DNA from: Streptomyces sp. NP-1717
GTDB lineage: Bacteria; Actinomycetota; Actinomycetes; Streptomycetales; Streptomycetaceae
NCBI RefSeq assembly: GCF_022695985.1
Contig: NZ_JAAPBF010000021.1
Location: 1 to 61,996, forward strand
Direction of reading: 5' to 3'
Length of the DNA stretch: 61,996 nucleotides
The notes beneath the pieces were generated by a model that had not been told where the DNA came from, did not search any database, and saw only the letters and a list, made by a program, of their open reading frames with translations. Made by a program: the position numbers and the translations under genes. Shown in pieces: positions 54,350 through 61,996 of the stretch. Position 1 is the first letter of the stretch. Every line of letters begins with the position of its first letter.

Positions 54350-55298
54350 GGCACTCAAGGACACCGTCACCGAGCCCGGCATGGGCGAGCCGATCGACGC
54401 CCCGGCGACAGAACCCGCCGACGGCAAGGTGGGCAAGCCCCGCAGCCTCTGGTCGGACGCCTGGCACGACCTGCGGCGCAACCCGCTGTTCGTCGTCTCC
54501 GGCCTGCTGATCGTCTTCCTGCTGACCATGGCGGTCTTCCCGGGGATGTTCACCAGCGCCGACCCGCGCTACGCCGACCTCGCCAACCACTATCTGCAGA
54601 AGCCCAAGTGGGGGAACTTCTTCGCGGAGGACTGGTTCGGCTACGACATCCAGGGCCGGTCGATCTACGCGCGCATCGTCTACGGCGCCCGCGCCTCGAT
54701 CACCGTCGCGCTGGTCGTCACCCTGCTGGTCACGGTGCTCGGCACCGTGGTCGGCATGCTCGCCGGCTACTTCGGTGGCTGGATCGACTCCCTGCTGTCG
54801 CGGGTCACCGACATCTTCTTCGGTGTCCCCTTCATCCTGGGCGCGATGGTCGTCCTGACCTCGTTCGAGGACCGTCACGTCTGGGTCGTGATCCTGGCGC
54901 TGGCCTTCCTCGGCTGGACCCAGATAGCCCGTGTCGCCCGCGGCTCGGTGCTCACGATCAAGCAGGCCGACTACGTGATGGCGGCCAAGGCGCTCGGCGC
55001 CTCGACCACCCGCATCCTGCTCCGGCACATCATGCCCAACGCGATCGCCCCGGTGATCGTCGTGGCGACCATCGCCCTCGGCGGTTACATCTCGGCCGAG
55101 GCCACGCTGTCGTTCCTGGGTATCGGTCTCGCCGAGCCCACCGTCTCGTGGGGCGTGGACATCTCGTCGGGCCAGGAGCAGCTGCGCAACGCCGCGTTCG
55201 TCCTGATCATCCCGTCGGTCATGGTGTCGATCACCGTCCTGGCGTTCATCATGCTCGGCGATGCGGTACGCAACGCCCTCGACCCGAAACTGCGCTGA
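54342..55298 (+). CDS. Oligopeptide ABC transporter permease, OppC type (operon 1)
   Basis: A 318-residue permease with an acidic/proline-rich N-terminus (about 40 residues), then SLWSDAWHDLRRNPLFVVSGLLIVFLL, which is the OppC signature, and six helices. The EAA loop is DYVMAAKALGASTTRILLRHIMPNAIAPV. GVPFILGAMVVLTSF and SFLGIGLAEPTVSWG are further conserved stretches. It starts inside the OppB-type gene by an 8-base overlap and is followed 11 bases later by the OppD-type ATPase. Confidence 0.95.
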   Translation: MPEALKDTVTEPGMGEPIDAPATEPADGKVGKPRSLWSDAWHDLRRNPLFVVSGLLIVFLLTMAVFPGMFTSADPRYADLANHYLQKPKWGNFFAEDWFGYDIQGRSIYARIVYGARASITVALVVTLLVTVLGTVVGMLAGYFGGWIDSLLSRVTDIFFGVPFILGAMVVLTSFEDRHVWVVILALAFLGWTQIARVARGSVLTIKQADYVMAAKALGASTTRILLRHIMPNAIAPVIVVATIALGGYISAEATLSFLGIGLAEPTVSWGVDISSGQEQLRNAAFVLIIPSVMVSITVLAFIMLGDAVRNALDPKLR

Positions 55299-55309
55299 GG
55301 GAGGCGTAC

Positions 55310-56368
55310 ATGACCATCATCGACAAGACGGCGGACGTTCCTTCTCCCCGCGGTTCGGATACGAGTGGCACTCCGCTGCTCGAAGTCCGTGACCTGCACG
55401 TGGAGTTCCACACCCGTGACGGTGTGGCCAAGGCGGTCAACGGAGTCAACTACAGCGTCAGCGCCGGTGAGACCCTCGCCGTGCTCGGCGAGTCCGGCTC
55501 CGGAAAGTCCGTGACCGCGCAGGCGATCATGGGCATCCTGGACATGCCGCCGGGGAGGATTCCCCGCGGCGAGATCCTCTTCCGCGGCGAAGACATGCTC
55601 AAGATGAACGACGAGGAGCGGCGGCTCATCCGTGGCCGGAAGATCGCGATGATCTTCCAGGACGCGCTGTCCTCGCTCAACCCGGTGCTCTCCGTCGGCT
55701 ACCAGCTCGGCGAGATGTTCCGCGTGCACCAGGGCCTCTCCAAGAAGGAGGCCAAGGCGAAGTCCGTCGAGCTGATGGACCGCGTCCGCATCCCGGCGTC
55801 GAAGGAGCGGGTCAACGACTACCCGCACCAGTTCTCCGGCGGTATGCGCCAGCGCATCATGATCGCGATGGCGCTCGCCCTGGAGCCCGACCTGATCATC
55901 GCGGACGAGCCGACCACCGCGCTCGACGTGACGGTCCAGGCACAGGTCATGGACCTGCTGGCGGAGTTGCAGCGCGAGTACAACATGGGTCTGATCCTGA
56001 TCACCCACGACCTCGGCGTGGTCGCCGACGTCGCGGACAAGATCGCGGTCATGTACGCGGGCCGGATCGTGGAGACGGCCCCCGTGCACGAGCTGTACAA
56101 GCGCCCCGCGCACCCGTACACCCGCGGTCTGCTGGACTCGATCCCGCGCCTGGACCAGAAGGGCCAGGAGCTCTACGCGATCAAGGGCCTGCCGCCCAAC
56201 CTCACGCGGATTCCGTCCGGTTGTGCCTTCAACCCGCGCTGCCCGTCGGCGCAGGACATCTGCCGTACGGACATCCCGCCGCTGCTTCCCGTCACCGAGC
56301 GGGACGGCGGCGAGCTGCCGGGCCGCGGCAGCGCGTGCCACTTCTGGAAGGAGACGATCCATGGCTGA
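55310..56368 (+). CDS. Oligopeptide ABC transporter ATPase, OppD type (operon 1)
   Basis: A 352-residue ATPase. Walker A is GESGSGKS (60-67), the Q-loop MIFQDALSSLNPV, the signature FSGGMRQR, Walker B LIIADEPTTALD and the switch His ILITHDLG. The Opp/Dpp-type C-terminal region binds a [4Fe-4S]-like site in family members; here GCAFNPRCPSAQDICRTD and SACHF supply the Cys residues. The ATG at 55310 has GGGAGG 5 bases upstream. The stop overlaps the OppF-type ATG by 8 bases. Confidence 0.96.
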   Translation: MTIIDKTADVPSPRGSDTSGTPLLEVRDLHVEFHTRDGVAKAVNGVNYSVSAGETLAVLGESGSGKSVTAQAIMGILDMPPGRIPRGEILFRGEDMLKMNDEERRLIRGRKIAMIFQDALSSLNPVLSVGYQLGEMFRVHQGLSKKEAKAKSVELMDRVRIPASKERVNDYPHQFSGGMRQRIMIAMALALEPDLIIADEPTTALDVTVQAQVMDLLAELQREYNMGLILITHDLGVVADVADKIAVMYAGRIVETAPVHELYKRPAHPYTRGLLDSIPRLDQKGQELYAIKGLPPNLTRIPSGCAFNPRCPSAQDICRTDIPPLLPVTERDGGELPGRGSACHFWKETIHG

Positions 56369-57509
56369 GTCGACCCGTAATGACGACTCCATGGACGCGA
56401 CCCCGAACGTCACCGAGGTCGAGACGGCCGACGCCGCCACGGTCGAGGAGTCCGTCGCCGCCATCGAGGCGCCGGCCGAGCGCGGGGAGCCGATCCTCCA
56501 GGTGCGCAACCTGGTCAAGCACTTCCCGCTGACCCAGGGCATCCTGTTCAAGAAGCAGATCGGCGCGGTCAAGGCCGTCGACGGCATCTCGTTCGACCTC
56601 TACCAGGGCGAGACGCTGGGCATCGTCGGCGAGTCGGGCTGTGGCAAGTCCACGGTCGCCCGGCTGCTGATGACGCTGGAGACGGCGACGGCCGGCGAGG
56701 TCTTCTTCAAGGGCCAGGACATCACCCGGCTGTCGGGGCGCGCGCTCAAGGCGGTCCGCCGCAACATCCAGATGGTCTTCCAGGACCCGTACACCTCGCT
56801 GAACCCGCGCATGACCGTCGGTGACATCATCGGCGAGCCCTTCGACATCCACCCCGAGGTGGCGCCGAAGGGCGAACGGCGGCGCAAGGTCCAGGACCTG
56901 CTCGACGTCGTGGGACTGAACCCGGAGTACATCAACAGGTACCCGCACCAGTTCTCCGGCGGCCAGCGCCAGCGCATCGGCATCGCACGCGGTCTCGCGC
57001 TCAACCCCGAGGTCATCATCTGCGACGAGCCGGTCTCCGCGCTCGACGTGTCCGTGCAGGCGCAGGTCATCAACCTGATGGAGAAGCTCCAGGACGAGTT
57101 CAACCTCTCCTACATCTTCATCGCGCACGACCTGTCGATCGTCCGGCACATCTCGGACCGGGTCGGGGTCATGTACCTCGGCAAGATGGCCGAGATCGGA
57201 ACGGACACCCAGATATACGACCACCCGACGCACCCCTACACCCAGGCGCTGCTGTCGGCGGTCCCGGTCCCCGACCCGGAGGCCCGTAGCGGCCGCGAGC
57301 GGATCATCCTCAGTGGCGACGTGCCGTCCCCGGCGAACCCGCCGTCCGGCTGCCGGTTCCGTACCCGGTGCTGGAAGGCCGAGGAGAAGTGCGCCACGGA
57401 GGTCCCGCTGCTGGCGATCCCCGAGCGTTTCGTCGCCTCGACCACTCCGGCGGCGCACGAATCGGCCTGTCACTTCGCCGAGGAGAAGGACGTCGTCCAC
57501 GCCGTGTGA
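56361..57509 (+). CDS. Oligopeptide ABC transporter ATPase, OppF type (operon 1)
   Basis: A 382-residue ATPase that pairs with the OppD-type subunit. An acidic Glu/Ala/Thr N-terminal stretch (1-42) precedes ILQVRNLVKHFPL. Walker A is GESGCGKST (90-98), signature FSGGQRQR, Walker B VIICDEPVSALD, switch FIAHDLS. The C-terminal SGCRFRTRCWKAEEKC and SACHF supply the conserved cysteines. It starts 8 bases inside the preceding gene. A strong terminator follows, ending operon 1. Confidence 0.96.
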   Translation: MAESTRNDDSMDATPNVTEVETADAATVEESVAAIEAPAERGEPILQVRNLVKHFPLTQGILFKKQIGAVKAVDGISFDLYQGETLGIVGESGCGKSTVARLLMTLETATAGEVFFKGQDITRLSGRALKAVRRNIQMVFQDPYTSLNPRMTVGDIIGEPFDIHPEVAPKGERRRKVQDLLDVVGLNPEYINRYPHQFSGGQRQRIGIARGLALNPEVIICDEPVSALDVSVQAQVINLMEKLQDEFNLSYIFIAHDLSIVRHISDRVGVMYLGKMAEIGTDTQIYDHPTHPYTQALLSAVPVPDPEARSGRERIILSGDVPSPANPPSGCRFRTRCWKAEEKCATEVPLLAIPERFVASTTPAAHESACHFAEEKDVVHAV

Positions 57510-57531
57510 GACGCCGTCGAACGAACGACGA

Positions 57532-57561
57532 GAGGCCCGGACCGTACGCGGTCCGGGCCTC
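57532..57561 (+). terminator. Terminator of Opp operon 1
   Basis: GAGGCCCGGACCG (57532-57544) pairs perfectly with CGGTCCGGGCCTC (57549-57561) around a TACG tetraloop, 22 bases after the stop. Operon 2 therefore needs its own promoter. Confidence 0.88.
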
Positions 57562-57610
57562 CGTCATGTCCACGCACGGGCGCCCAATAAATGCGCGGGA
57601 TCTGAAAGGG

Positions 57611-57640
57611 AGTGATATTTGGGCCTAAGTGATATTCGGG
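57611..57640. promoter_or_regulatory. 13-bp direct repeat ahead of Opp operon 2
   Basis: AGTGATATTTGGG (57611-57623) and AGTGATATTCGGG (57628-57640) match in 12 of 13 positions at a 17-base period and end 16 bases before the binding-protein ATG, just upstream of its AGGAGG. They may be regulator half-sites or a promoter/leader element. AATAAA just before (57587-57592) is the other AT-rich patch. Confidence 0.6.
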
Positions 57641-57656
57641 ACTCAGGAGGAACTCC

Positions 57657-59288
57657 ATGCGCCGAGCCACACACGCCAAGTGGGCCGCCGGTGCGCTCGC
57701 CGTCGCCCTCACGGCGACAGCCTGCGGTGGCGGCGGTGGGAGCGGCAGCGGGGGTGGCGCGGACGGGGTGCTGAGCTCGTCCTGGGGCGACCCGCAGAAC
57801 CCGCTGGAGCCCGCCAACACGAACGAGGTCCAGGGCGGCAAGGTCCTCGACATGGTCTTCAGGGGACTGAAACGGTACAACCCGAAGAATGCCAAGGCCG
57901 AGAACATGCTCGCCGAGAAGATCGAGACGACCGACTCGACGAACTTCGCCATCACGGTGAAGAGCGGCTGGACCTTCAGCAACGGCGAGAAGGTCACCGC
58001 GAAGTCCTTCGTGGACGCCTGGAACTACGGCGCGAACCTGACGAACAACCAGCGCAACGCCTACTTCTTCGGCCAGATCGACGGCTACACGGCCGTCCAC
58101 CCCGACTCCGGCAAGCCCACCGCCACCACGCTGTCCGGTCTCAAGGTCACCGGCCCCCAGACCTTCACCGTCAAGCTGTCCCAGAAGTTCTCCACCTGGC
58201 CGGACACCCTCGGGTACGCCGCGTTCGCGCCGCTGCCCTCCGCGTTCTTCAAGGACCACGCGGGCTGGCTCTCCAAGCCGGTCGGCAACGGGCCGTACAC
58301 CATCGACTCGTACACCAAGGGCTCGCAGATGTCCCTGCGCAAGTGGGACAAGTACCCGGGGCCGGACAAGGCGCAGAACGGCGGTGTGGACCTCAAGGTC
58401 TACACCGACAACAACACCGCCTACACCGACCTGACCGCGGGCAACCTGGACCTCGTCGACGACGTCCCGGCCTCCCAGCTCAAGAACGCGCCCTCCGACC
58501 TCGGATCCCGCTACATCAACGCCCCCGCGGGCATCATCCAGACCCTCGCCTTCCCGTACTACGACAAGGTGTGGAACACCCCGGACGCGCAGAAGGTCCG
58601 CACTGGCCTGTCGATGGCGATCAACCGCAAGCAGATCACCGACACGATCTTCCAGAAAACCCGCACCCCGGCCACCGACTGGACCTCCCCCGTGCTCGGC
58701 AAGGCCGGCGGCTACCAGGCCGGCCTCTGCGGCAAGGCGTGCGACTACGACCCCGCCGCGGCGAAGAAGATGATCGCGGACGGCGGCGGCCTCCCCGGTG
58801 GCGGGATCCAGCTCACGTACAACGCGGACACCGGCTCGCACAAGGACTGGATCGACGCCGTCTGCAACAGCATCAACAACACCCTCGGCAACGACCGGGC
58901 GTGCGTCGGACGGCCGATCGGCACCTTCGCCGACTTCCGCAGCCAGATCACCCAGCAGAAGATGCCCGGCCCCTTCCGGGCCGGCTGGCAGATGGACTAC
59001 CCGCTGATCCAGAACTTCCTCCAGCCGCTCTACTTCACCAACGCCTCGTCCAACGACGGCAAGTGGACCAACGCCGAGTTCGACAAGCTCGTCGACGAGG
59101 CGAACGCCGAGAGCGACACCCAGACCGCGATCAAGAAGTTCCAGCAGGCCGAGGGCGTCGTACGGGACAACATGGCCGCCATCCCGCTCTGGTACCAGAA
59201 CGGCAGCGCCGGCTACTCGGAGCGGCTGAGCAACGTCGAGCTGAACCCGTTCAGCGTCCCCGTCTACAACGAGATCAAGGTCAGCTGA
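57657..59288 (+). CDS. Oligopeptide ABC transporter binding lipoprotein (operon 2)
   Basis: A 543-residue family 5 binding lipoprotein, the same length as the operon 1 protein. The signal MRRATHAKWAAGALAVAL leads to lipobox LTATAC (Cys23) and a Gly/Ser linker. Hallmarks are VKSGWTFSNGEKVTAKSFVDAWNYG, GNGPYTIDSY and LSMAINRKQITDTIF. The ATG at 57657 has AGGAGG 6 bases upstream. It differs from its paralogue mainly in the substrate lobe, so a different peptide pool is likely. The direct repeat at 57611-57640 is just ahead of it. Confidence 0.95.
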   Translation: MRRATHAKWAAGALAVALTATACGGGGGSGSGGGADGVLSSSWGDPQNPLEPANTNEVQGGKVLDMVFRGLKRYNPKNAKAENMLAEKIETTDSTNFAITVKSGWTFSNGEKVTAKSFVDAWNYGANLTNNQRNAYFFGQIDGYTAVHPDSGKPTATTLSGLKVTGPQTFTVKLSQKFSTWPDTLGYAAFAPLPSAFFKDHAGWLSKPVGNGPYTIDSYTKGSQMSLRKWDKYPGPDKAQNGGVDLKVYTDNNTAYTDLTAGNLDLVDDVPASQLKNAPSDLGSRYINAPAGIIQTLAFPYYDKVWNTPDAQKVRTGLSMAINRKQITDTIFQKTRTPATDWTSPVLGKAGGYQAGLCGKACDYDPAAAKKMIADGGGLPGGGIQLTYNADTGSHKDWIDAVCNSINNTLGNDRACVGRPIGTFADFRSQITQQKMPGPFRAGWQMDYPLIQNFLQPLYFTNASSNDGKWTNAEFDKLVDEANAESDTQTAIKKFQQAEGVVRDNMAAIPLWYQNGSAGYSERLSNVELNPFSVPVYNEIKVS

Positions 59289-59302
59289 CGCCGGAGCCGT
59301 CA

Positions 59303-59331
59303 GGCCCGGCGCACCCTCCCCGCGCCGGGCC
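59303..59331 (+). terminator. Intercistronic hairpin after the second binding-protein gene
   Basis: GGCCCGGCGC (59303-59312) pairs perfectly with GCGCCGGGCC (59322-59331) over a 9-base loop, 14 bases after the stop and 74 before the permease. The position matches the hairpin in operon 1 but the sequence does not. Confidence 0.7.
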
Positions 59332-59405
59332 GCGGTCCTCCACCCGCCGGGCCGTACGCATTCCCCGCCAGGCCCCAGGCCCGACCACGACCCCCGGAGC
59401 CCTTC

Positions 59406-60329
59406 ATGGGACGTTATGTGATCCGGCGTCTGCTCCAGATGATCCCGGTCTTCATCGGCGCCACCCTGCTGATCTTCCTCATGGTCAACGTGATGGGCGA
59501 CCCCATCGCCGGCCTCTGCGGCGAGCGGCAGTGCGACCCCGCGACCGCCGCCCAGCTGCGCTCCGAGTTCGGCCTCGACAAGCCGGTGTGGCAGCAATAC
59601 CTCACCTACATGGGAAACGTCTTCACCGGTGACTTCGGTACGGCCTTCAACGGCCAGAAGGTCACCGAACTGATGGCCACCGCCTTCCCGATCACCATCA
59701 GACTCACGATCGTCGCGATCGTCTTCGAGATCATCATCGGCATCACGCTCGGCGTGCTCACCGGACTGCGGCGCGGCCGGCCGGTCGACAGCGGCGTCCT
59801 GGTGCTGACGCTGGTCGTCATCTCCGTACCGACCTTCGTGACCGGCCTGATCGTGCAGCTCCTGCTCGGCGTGAAGTGGAACGTCATCTCCCCGTCGGTG
59901 TCCTCCGCCGCCCCGCTCGGCGAACTCATCGTGCCGGGCCTCGTACTGGCCTCCGTGTCACTGGCCTACGTCACCCGGCTCAGCCGCACCTCCATCGCCG
60001 AGAACACCCGCTCCGACTACCTGCGCACCGCCGTCGCCAAGGGCCTGCCGAGGCACCGGGTGATCACCCGGCATCTGCTGCGCAACTCGCTGATCCCGGT
60101 GATCACCTTCATCGGCACCGACGTCGGCGCCCTGATGGGCGGCGCGATCGTCACCGAGCGGATCTTCAACATCCACGGCGTCGGATACCAGCTCTACCAG
60201 GGCATCCTCCGCCAGAACACCCAGACCGTCGTCGGCTTCGTGACGATCCTCGTCATCGTCTTCCTCCTCGCGAACCTGCTGGTCGACCTTCTCTACGCCG
60301 TACTCGACCCGAGGATCCGCTATGCCTGA
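59406..60329 (+). CDS. Oligopeptide ABC transporter permease, OppB type (operon 2)
   Basis: A 307-residue six-helix permease closely related to the operon 1 OppB-type protein (MGRYVIRRLLQMIPVFIGATLLIF). It has an extra CGERQCD cysteine pair in the first extracytoplasmic loop, which the operon 1 copy lacks. The EAA-type loop is DYLRTAVAKGLPRHRVITRHLLRNSLIPV. The ATG at 59406 has GGAGC about 8 bases upstream. It overlaps the next gene by 8 bases (ATGCCTGA). Confidence 0.95.
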   Translation: MGRYVIRRLLQMIPVFIGATLLIFLMVNVMGDPIAGLCGERQCDPATAAQLRSEFGLDKPVWQQYLTYMGNVFTGDFGTAFNGQKVTELMATAFPITIRLTIVAIVFEIIIGITLGVLTGLRRGRPVDSGVLVLTLVVISVPTFVTGLIVQLLLGVKWNVISPSVSSAAPLGELIVPGLVLASVSLAYVTRLSRTSIAENTRSDYLRTAVAKGLPRHRVITRHLLRNSLIPVITFIGTDVGALMGGAIVTERIFNIHGVGYQLYQGILRQNTQTVVGFVTILVIVFLLANLLVDLLYAVLDPRIRYA

Positions 60330-61302
60330 GCCCACTCCTCCCGAGGACGAGGGAGCCATCGCGCCGACCGGCTTCGGCGGTTCGATGGACCTCGCCACGA
60401 GCGACGGCGCCGAACTCGAAGGGCTCGACCAGGGAGACGGCGAAGGGCCCGACGAGAAGCCCCGCAGCCTCTGGTCGGACGCCTGGCGCGATCTGCGCCG
60501 CAACCCGGTCTTCATCATCTCCGGCCTCGTGATCATCTTCCTGGTCGTCATCTCGATCTGGCCCCAGCTCATCGCCTCCGGCAACCCCCTCTCCTGCGAT
60601 CTCGCCAAGGCGCAGGAGGGCTCACAGCCCGGCCACCCCTTCGGCTTCACCGCACAGGGCTGCGACGTCTACACCCGTACCGTCTACGGCGCCCGCGCCT
60701 CGGTCACCGTCGGCGTCTGCGCCACCCTCGGCGTCGCGCTCGTCGGGACGGCGCTCGGCGGACTGGCCGGCTTCTTCGGCGGCTTCTGGGACGCGATCCT
60801 CTCCCGCGTCACCGACATCTTCTTCGGCATCCCCGTGGTGCTCGGCGGCCTCGTCCTGCTCTCCGTCGTCACCAGCTCCACCGTCTGGCCCGTCATCGGG
60901 TTCATGGTCCTGCTCGGCTGGCCGCAGATCTCCCGCATCGCCCGCGGCTCCGTCATCACCATCAAGCAGAACGACTTCGTCCAGGCGGCGCGCGCCCTCG
61001 GCGCCTCCAACTCCCGGATGATGCTGCGCCACGTCCTGCCCAACGCGATCGCGCCCGTCATCGTGGTGGCGACCATCGCGCTCGGCACGTACATCGCGCT
61101 GGAGGCGACCCTGTCCTACCTCGGCGTGGGCCTCAAACCGCCCTCCGTGTCCTGGGGCATCGACATCTCCGACGCGTCGAAGTTCATCCGCAACGCCCCC
61201 CACATGCTGCTCTGGCCCGCCGGTGCCCTGGCCATCACCGTGCTCGCCTTCATCATGCTCGGCGACGCGGTGCGCGACGCCCTCGATCCCAAGCTGCGCT
61301 GA
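60322..61302 (+). CDS. Oligopeptide ABC transporter permease, OppC type (operon 2)
   Basis: A 326-residue OppC-type permease with an acidic N-terminus, then SLWSDAWRDLRRNPVFIISGLVIIFLV, nearly the same as the operon 1 copy. The EAA loop is DFVQAARALGASNSRMMLRHVLPNAIAPV. The first extracytoplasmic loop carries two cysteines (NPLSCDLAKA and AQGCDVY) that could form a disulphide with each other or with the partner permease. The gene starts by 8-base overlap and is followed after 11 bases by an ATPase gene. Confidence 0.95.
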   Translation: MPEPTPPEDEGAIAPTGFGGSMDLATSDGAELEGLDQGDGEGPDEKPRSLWSDAWRDLRRNPVFIISGLVIIFLVVISIWPQLIASGNPLSCDLAKAQEGSQPGHPFGFTAQGCDVYTRTVYGARASVTVGVCATLGVALVGTALGGLAGFFGGFWDAILSRVTDIFFGIPVVLGGLVLLSVVTSSTVWPVIGFMVLLGWPQISRIARGSVITIKQNDFVQAARALGASNSRMMLRHVLPNAIAPVIVVATIALGTYIALEATLSYLGVGLKPPSVSWGIDISDASKFIRNAPHMLLWPAGALAITVLAFIMLGDAVRDALDPKLR

Positions 61303-61313
61303 GGAGCCGGTCC

Positions 61314-61996
61314 ATGTTGCTCGATGTGCGCGACCTGCAGGTGGAGTTCCACACCCGCGACGGCGTCGTGAAGGCGGTCAACGGGGTCAGCTACTCGGTC
61401 GACGCGGGCGAGACGCTCGCGGTCCTCGGCGAGTCGGGCTCCGGCAAATCCGTCACCGCCCAGGCGGTCATGGGCATCCTCGACATGCCGCCCGGCCGCA
61501 TCAAGGGCGGCGAAGTCCTGTTCAAGGGACAGGACCTGCTCAAGCTCAAGGAGGACCGGCGGCGGAAGATCCGCGGCGCCGACATGGCGATGATCTTCCA
61601 GGACGCGCTCTCCTCGCTCAACCCGGTGCTCAGTGTGGGCGCGCAGCTCGGTGAGATGTTCATCGTCCACCGGGGGATGTCCCGCAAGGACGCGCGGGCG
61701 AAGTCGGTCGAACTCATGGACCGGGTACGGATCCCGGCGGCCAAGGAGCGCGTGAACGACTACCCGCACCAGTTCTCCGGCGGTATGCGCCAGCGCATCA
61801 TGATCGCCATGGCGATGGCGCTCGAACCGTCGCTGATCATCGCGGACGAGCCGACGACCGCGCTCGACGTGACGGTGCAGGCCCAGGTCATGGAGCTGCT
61901 GGGCGAGTTGCGCCGCGAACTCGACATGGGCCTGATCCTGATCACCCACGACCTCGGCGTCGTCGCCGACGTGGCGGACAAGATCGCGGTCATGTA
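61314..61996 (+). CDS. Oligopeptide ABC transporter ATPase, OppD type (operon 2, partial)
   Basis: The first 227 codons of an OppD-type ATPase reach the window end. It begins MLLDVRDLQVEFHTRDG, about 22 residues shorter at the N-terminus than the operon 1 copy. Walker A GESGSGKS, Q-loop MIFQDALSSLNPV, signature FSGGMRQR, Walker B LIIADEPTTALD and switch ITHDLG are all present; the C-terminal oligopeptide region is missing. The ATG at 61314 has GAGGAG 7 bases upstream. An OppF-type gene would be expected beyond the edge. Confidence 0.95.
   Translation, partial: MLLDVRDLQVEFHTRDGVVKAVNGVSYSVDAGETLAVLGESGSGKSVTAQAVMGILDMPPGRIKGGEVLFKGQDLLKLKEDRRRKIRGADMAMIFQDALSSLNPVLSVGAQLGEMFIVHRGMSRKDARAKSVELMDRVRIPAAKERVNDYPHQFSGGMRQRIMIAMAMALEPSLIIADEPTTALDVTVQAQVMELLGELRRELDMGLILITHDLGVVADVADKIAVM

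Overview
The window is chromosomal DNA from a high-GC actinomycete, almost certainly a Streptomyces. The evidence is the strong third-position GC, frequent GTG/TTG starts, a WhiB-family (Wbl) protein, SpoIIE-type phosphatases fused to anti-sigma-like kinases, MsiK-dependent-looking sugar ABC genes without their own ATPase, and a core gene order (fumC, class I fumarase, Wbl, glpX, xseB/xseA, ispH, ppgK, ychF) that I recall from streptomycete chromosomes. I see no rRNA, tRNA, CRISPR array, insertion sequence or prophage.

Region 1 (1-13.3 kb) is central metabolism and stress: catalase, a GAF-PP2C-HATPase regulator, a DUF402 protein, class II and class I fumarases on either side of a secreted SGNH hydrolase with a ricin-type lectin domain, a DUF1707 protein, WblI-like protein, class II fructose-1,6-bisphosphatase (glpX) and a DUF4245 membrane protein. 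Region 2 (13.3-21.5 kb) holds an RutE-like nitroreductase, exonuclease VII (xseB, xseA), an APC permease, ispH, polyphosphate glucokinase, a DUF6542 membrane protein and ychF. Region 3 (21.5-29.7 kb) is regulatory: a cupin, a GntR regulator, a SPOR-like small protein preceded by a possible leaderless 21-codon ORF, a NUDIX protein, a stand-alone HATPase, a PAS-PAS-GAF-PP2C-HATPase protein, and a TPM-type membrane protein that appears to have lost its TPM core and sits next to what looks like a pspA remnant.

Region 4 (29.8-39.2 kb) is a carbohydrate-use locus: a Tat-exported glycoamylase-like protein, a cytoplasmic GH39 enzyme, a sugar ABC importer (two permeases plus a lipoprotein), an acetyl-xylan-esterase-like protein and a LacI regulator. 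A 31-bp dyad ahead of the lipoprotein gene and a 13/14 match ahead of lacI are the likely operators. Region 5 (39.2-46 kb) has a DHA2-type MFS exporter divergent from a GntR-TetR fusion regulator, with mirrored 10-bp sites between them, then an Sdh1-type succinate dehydrogenase operon (sdhC-sdhA-sdhB) and a small coiled-coil protein.

Region 6 (46-62 kb) is devoted to peptide uptake: an orphan family 5 binding lipoprotein of 917 residues with a tandem decapeptide tail, typA, then two tandem five-gene-type oligopeptide (Opp/BldK-like) importer operons, the second cut by the window end. The two operons share architecture down to 8-nt gene overlaps, but each has its own terminator, its own promoter region with different repeats, and an intercistronic hairpin after the binding-protein gene. 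Annotation of starts is from codon choice, ribosome-binding sites and remembered homologues; no database search was run.
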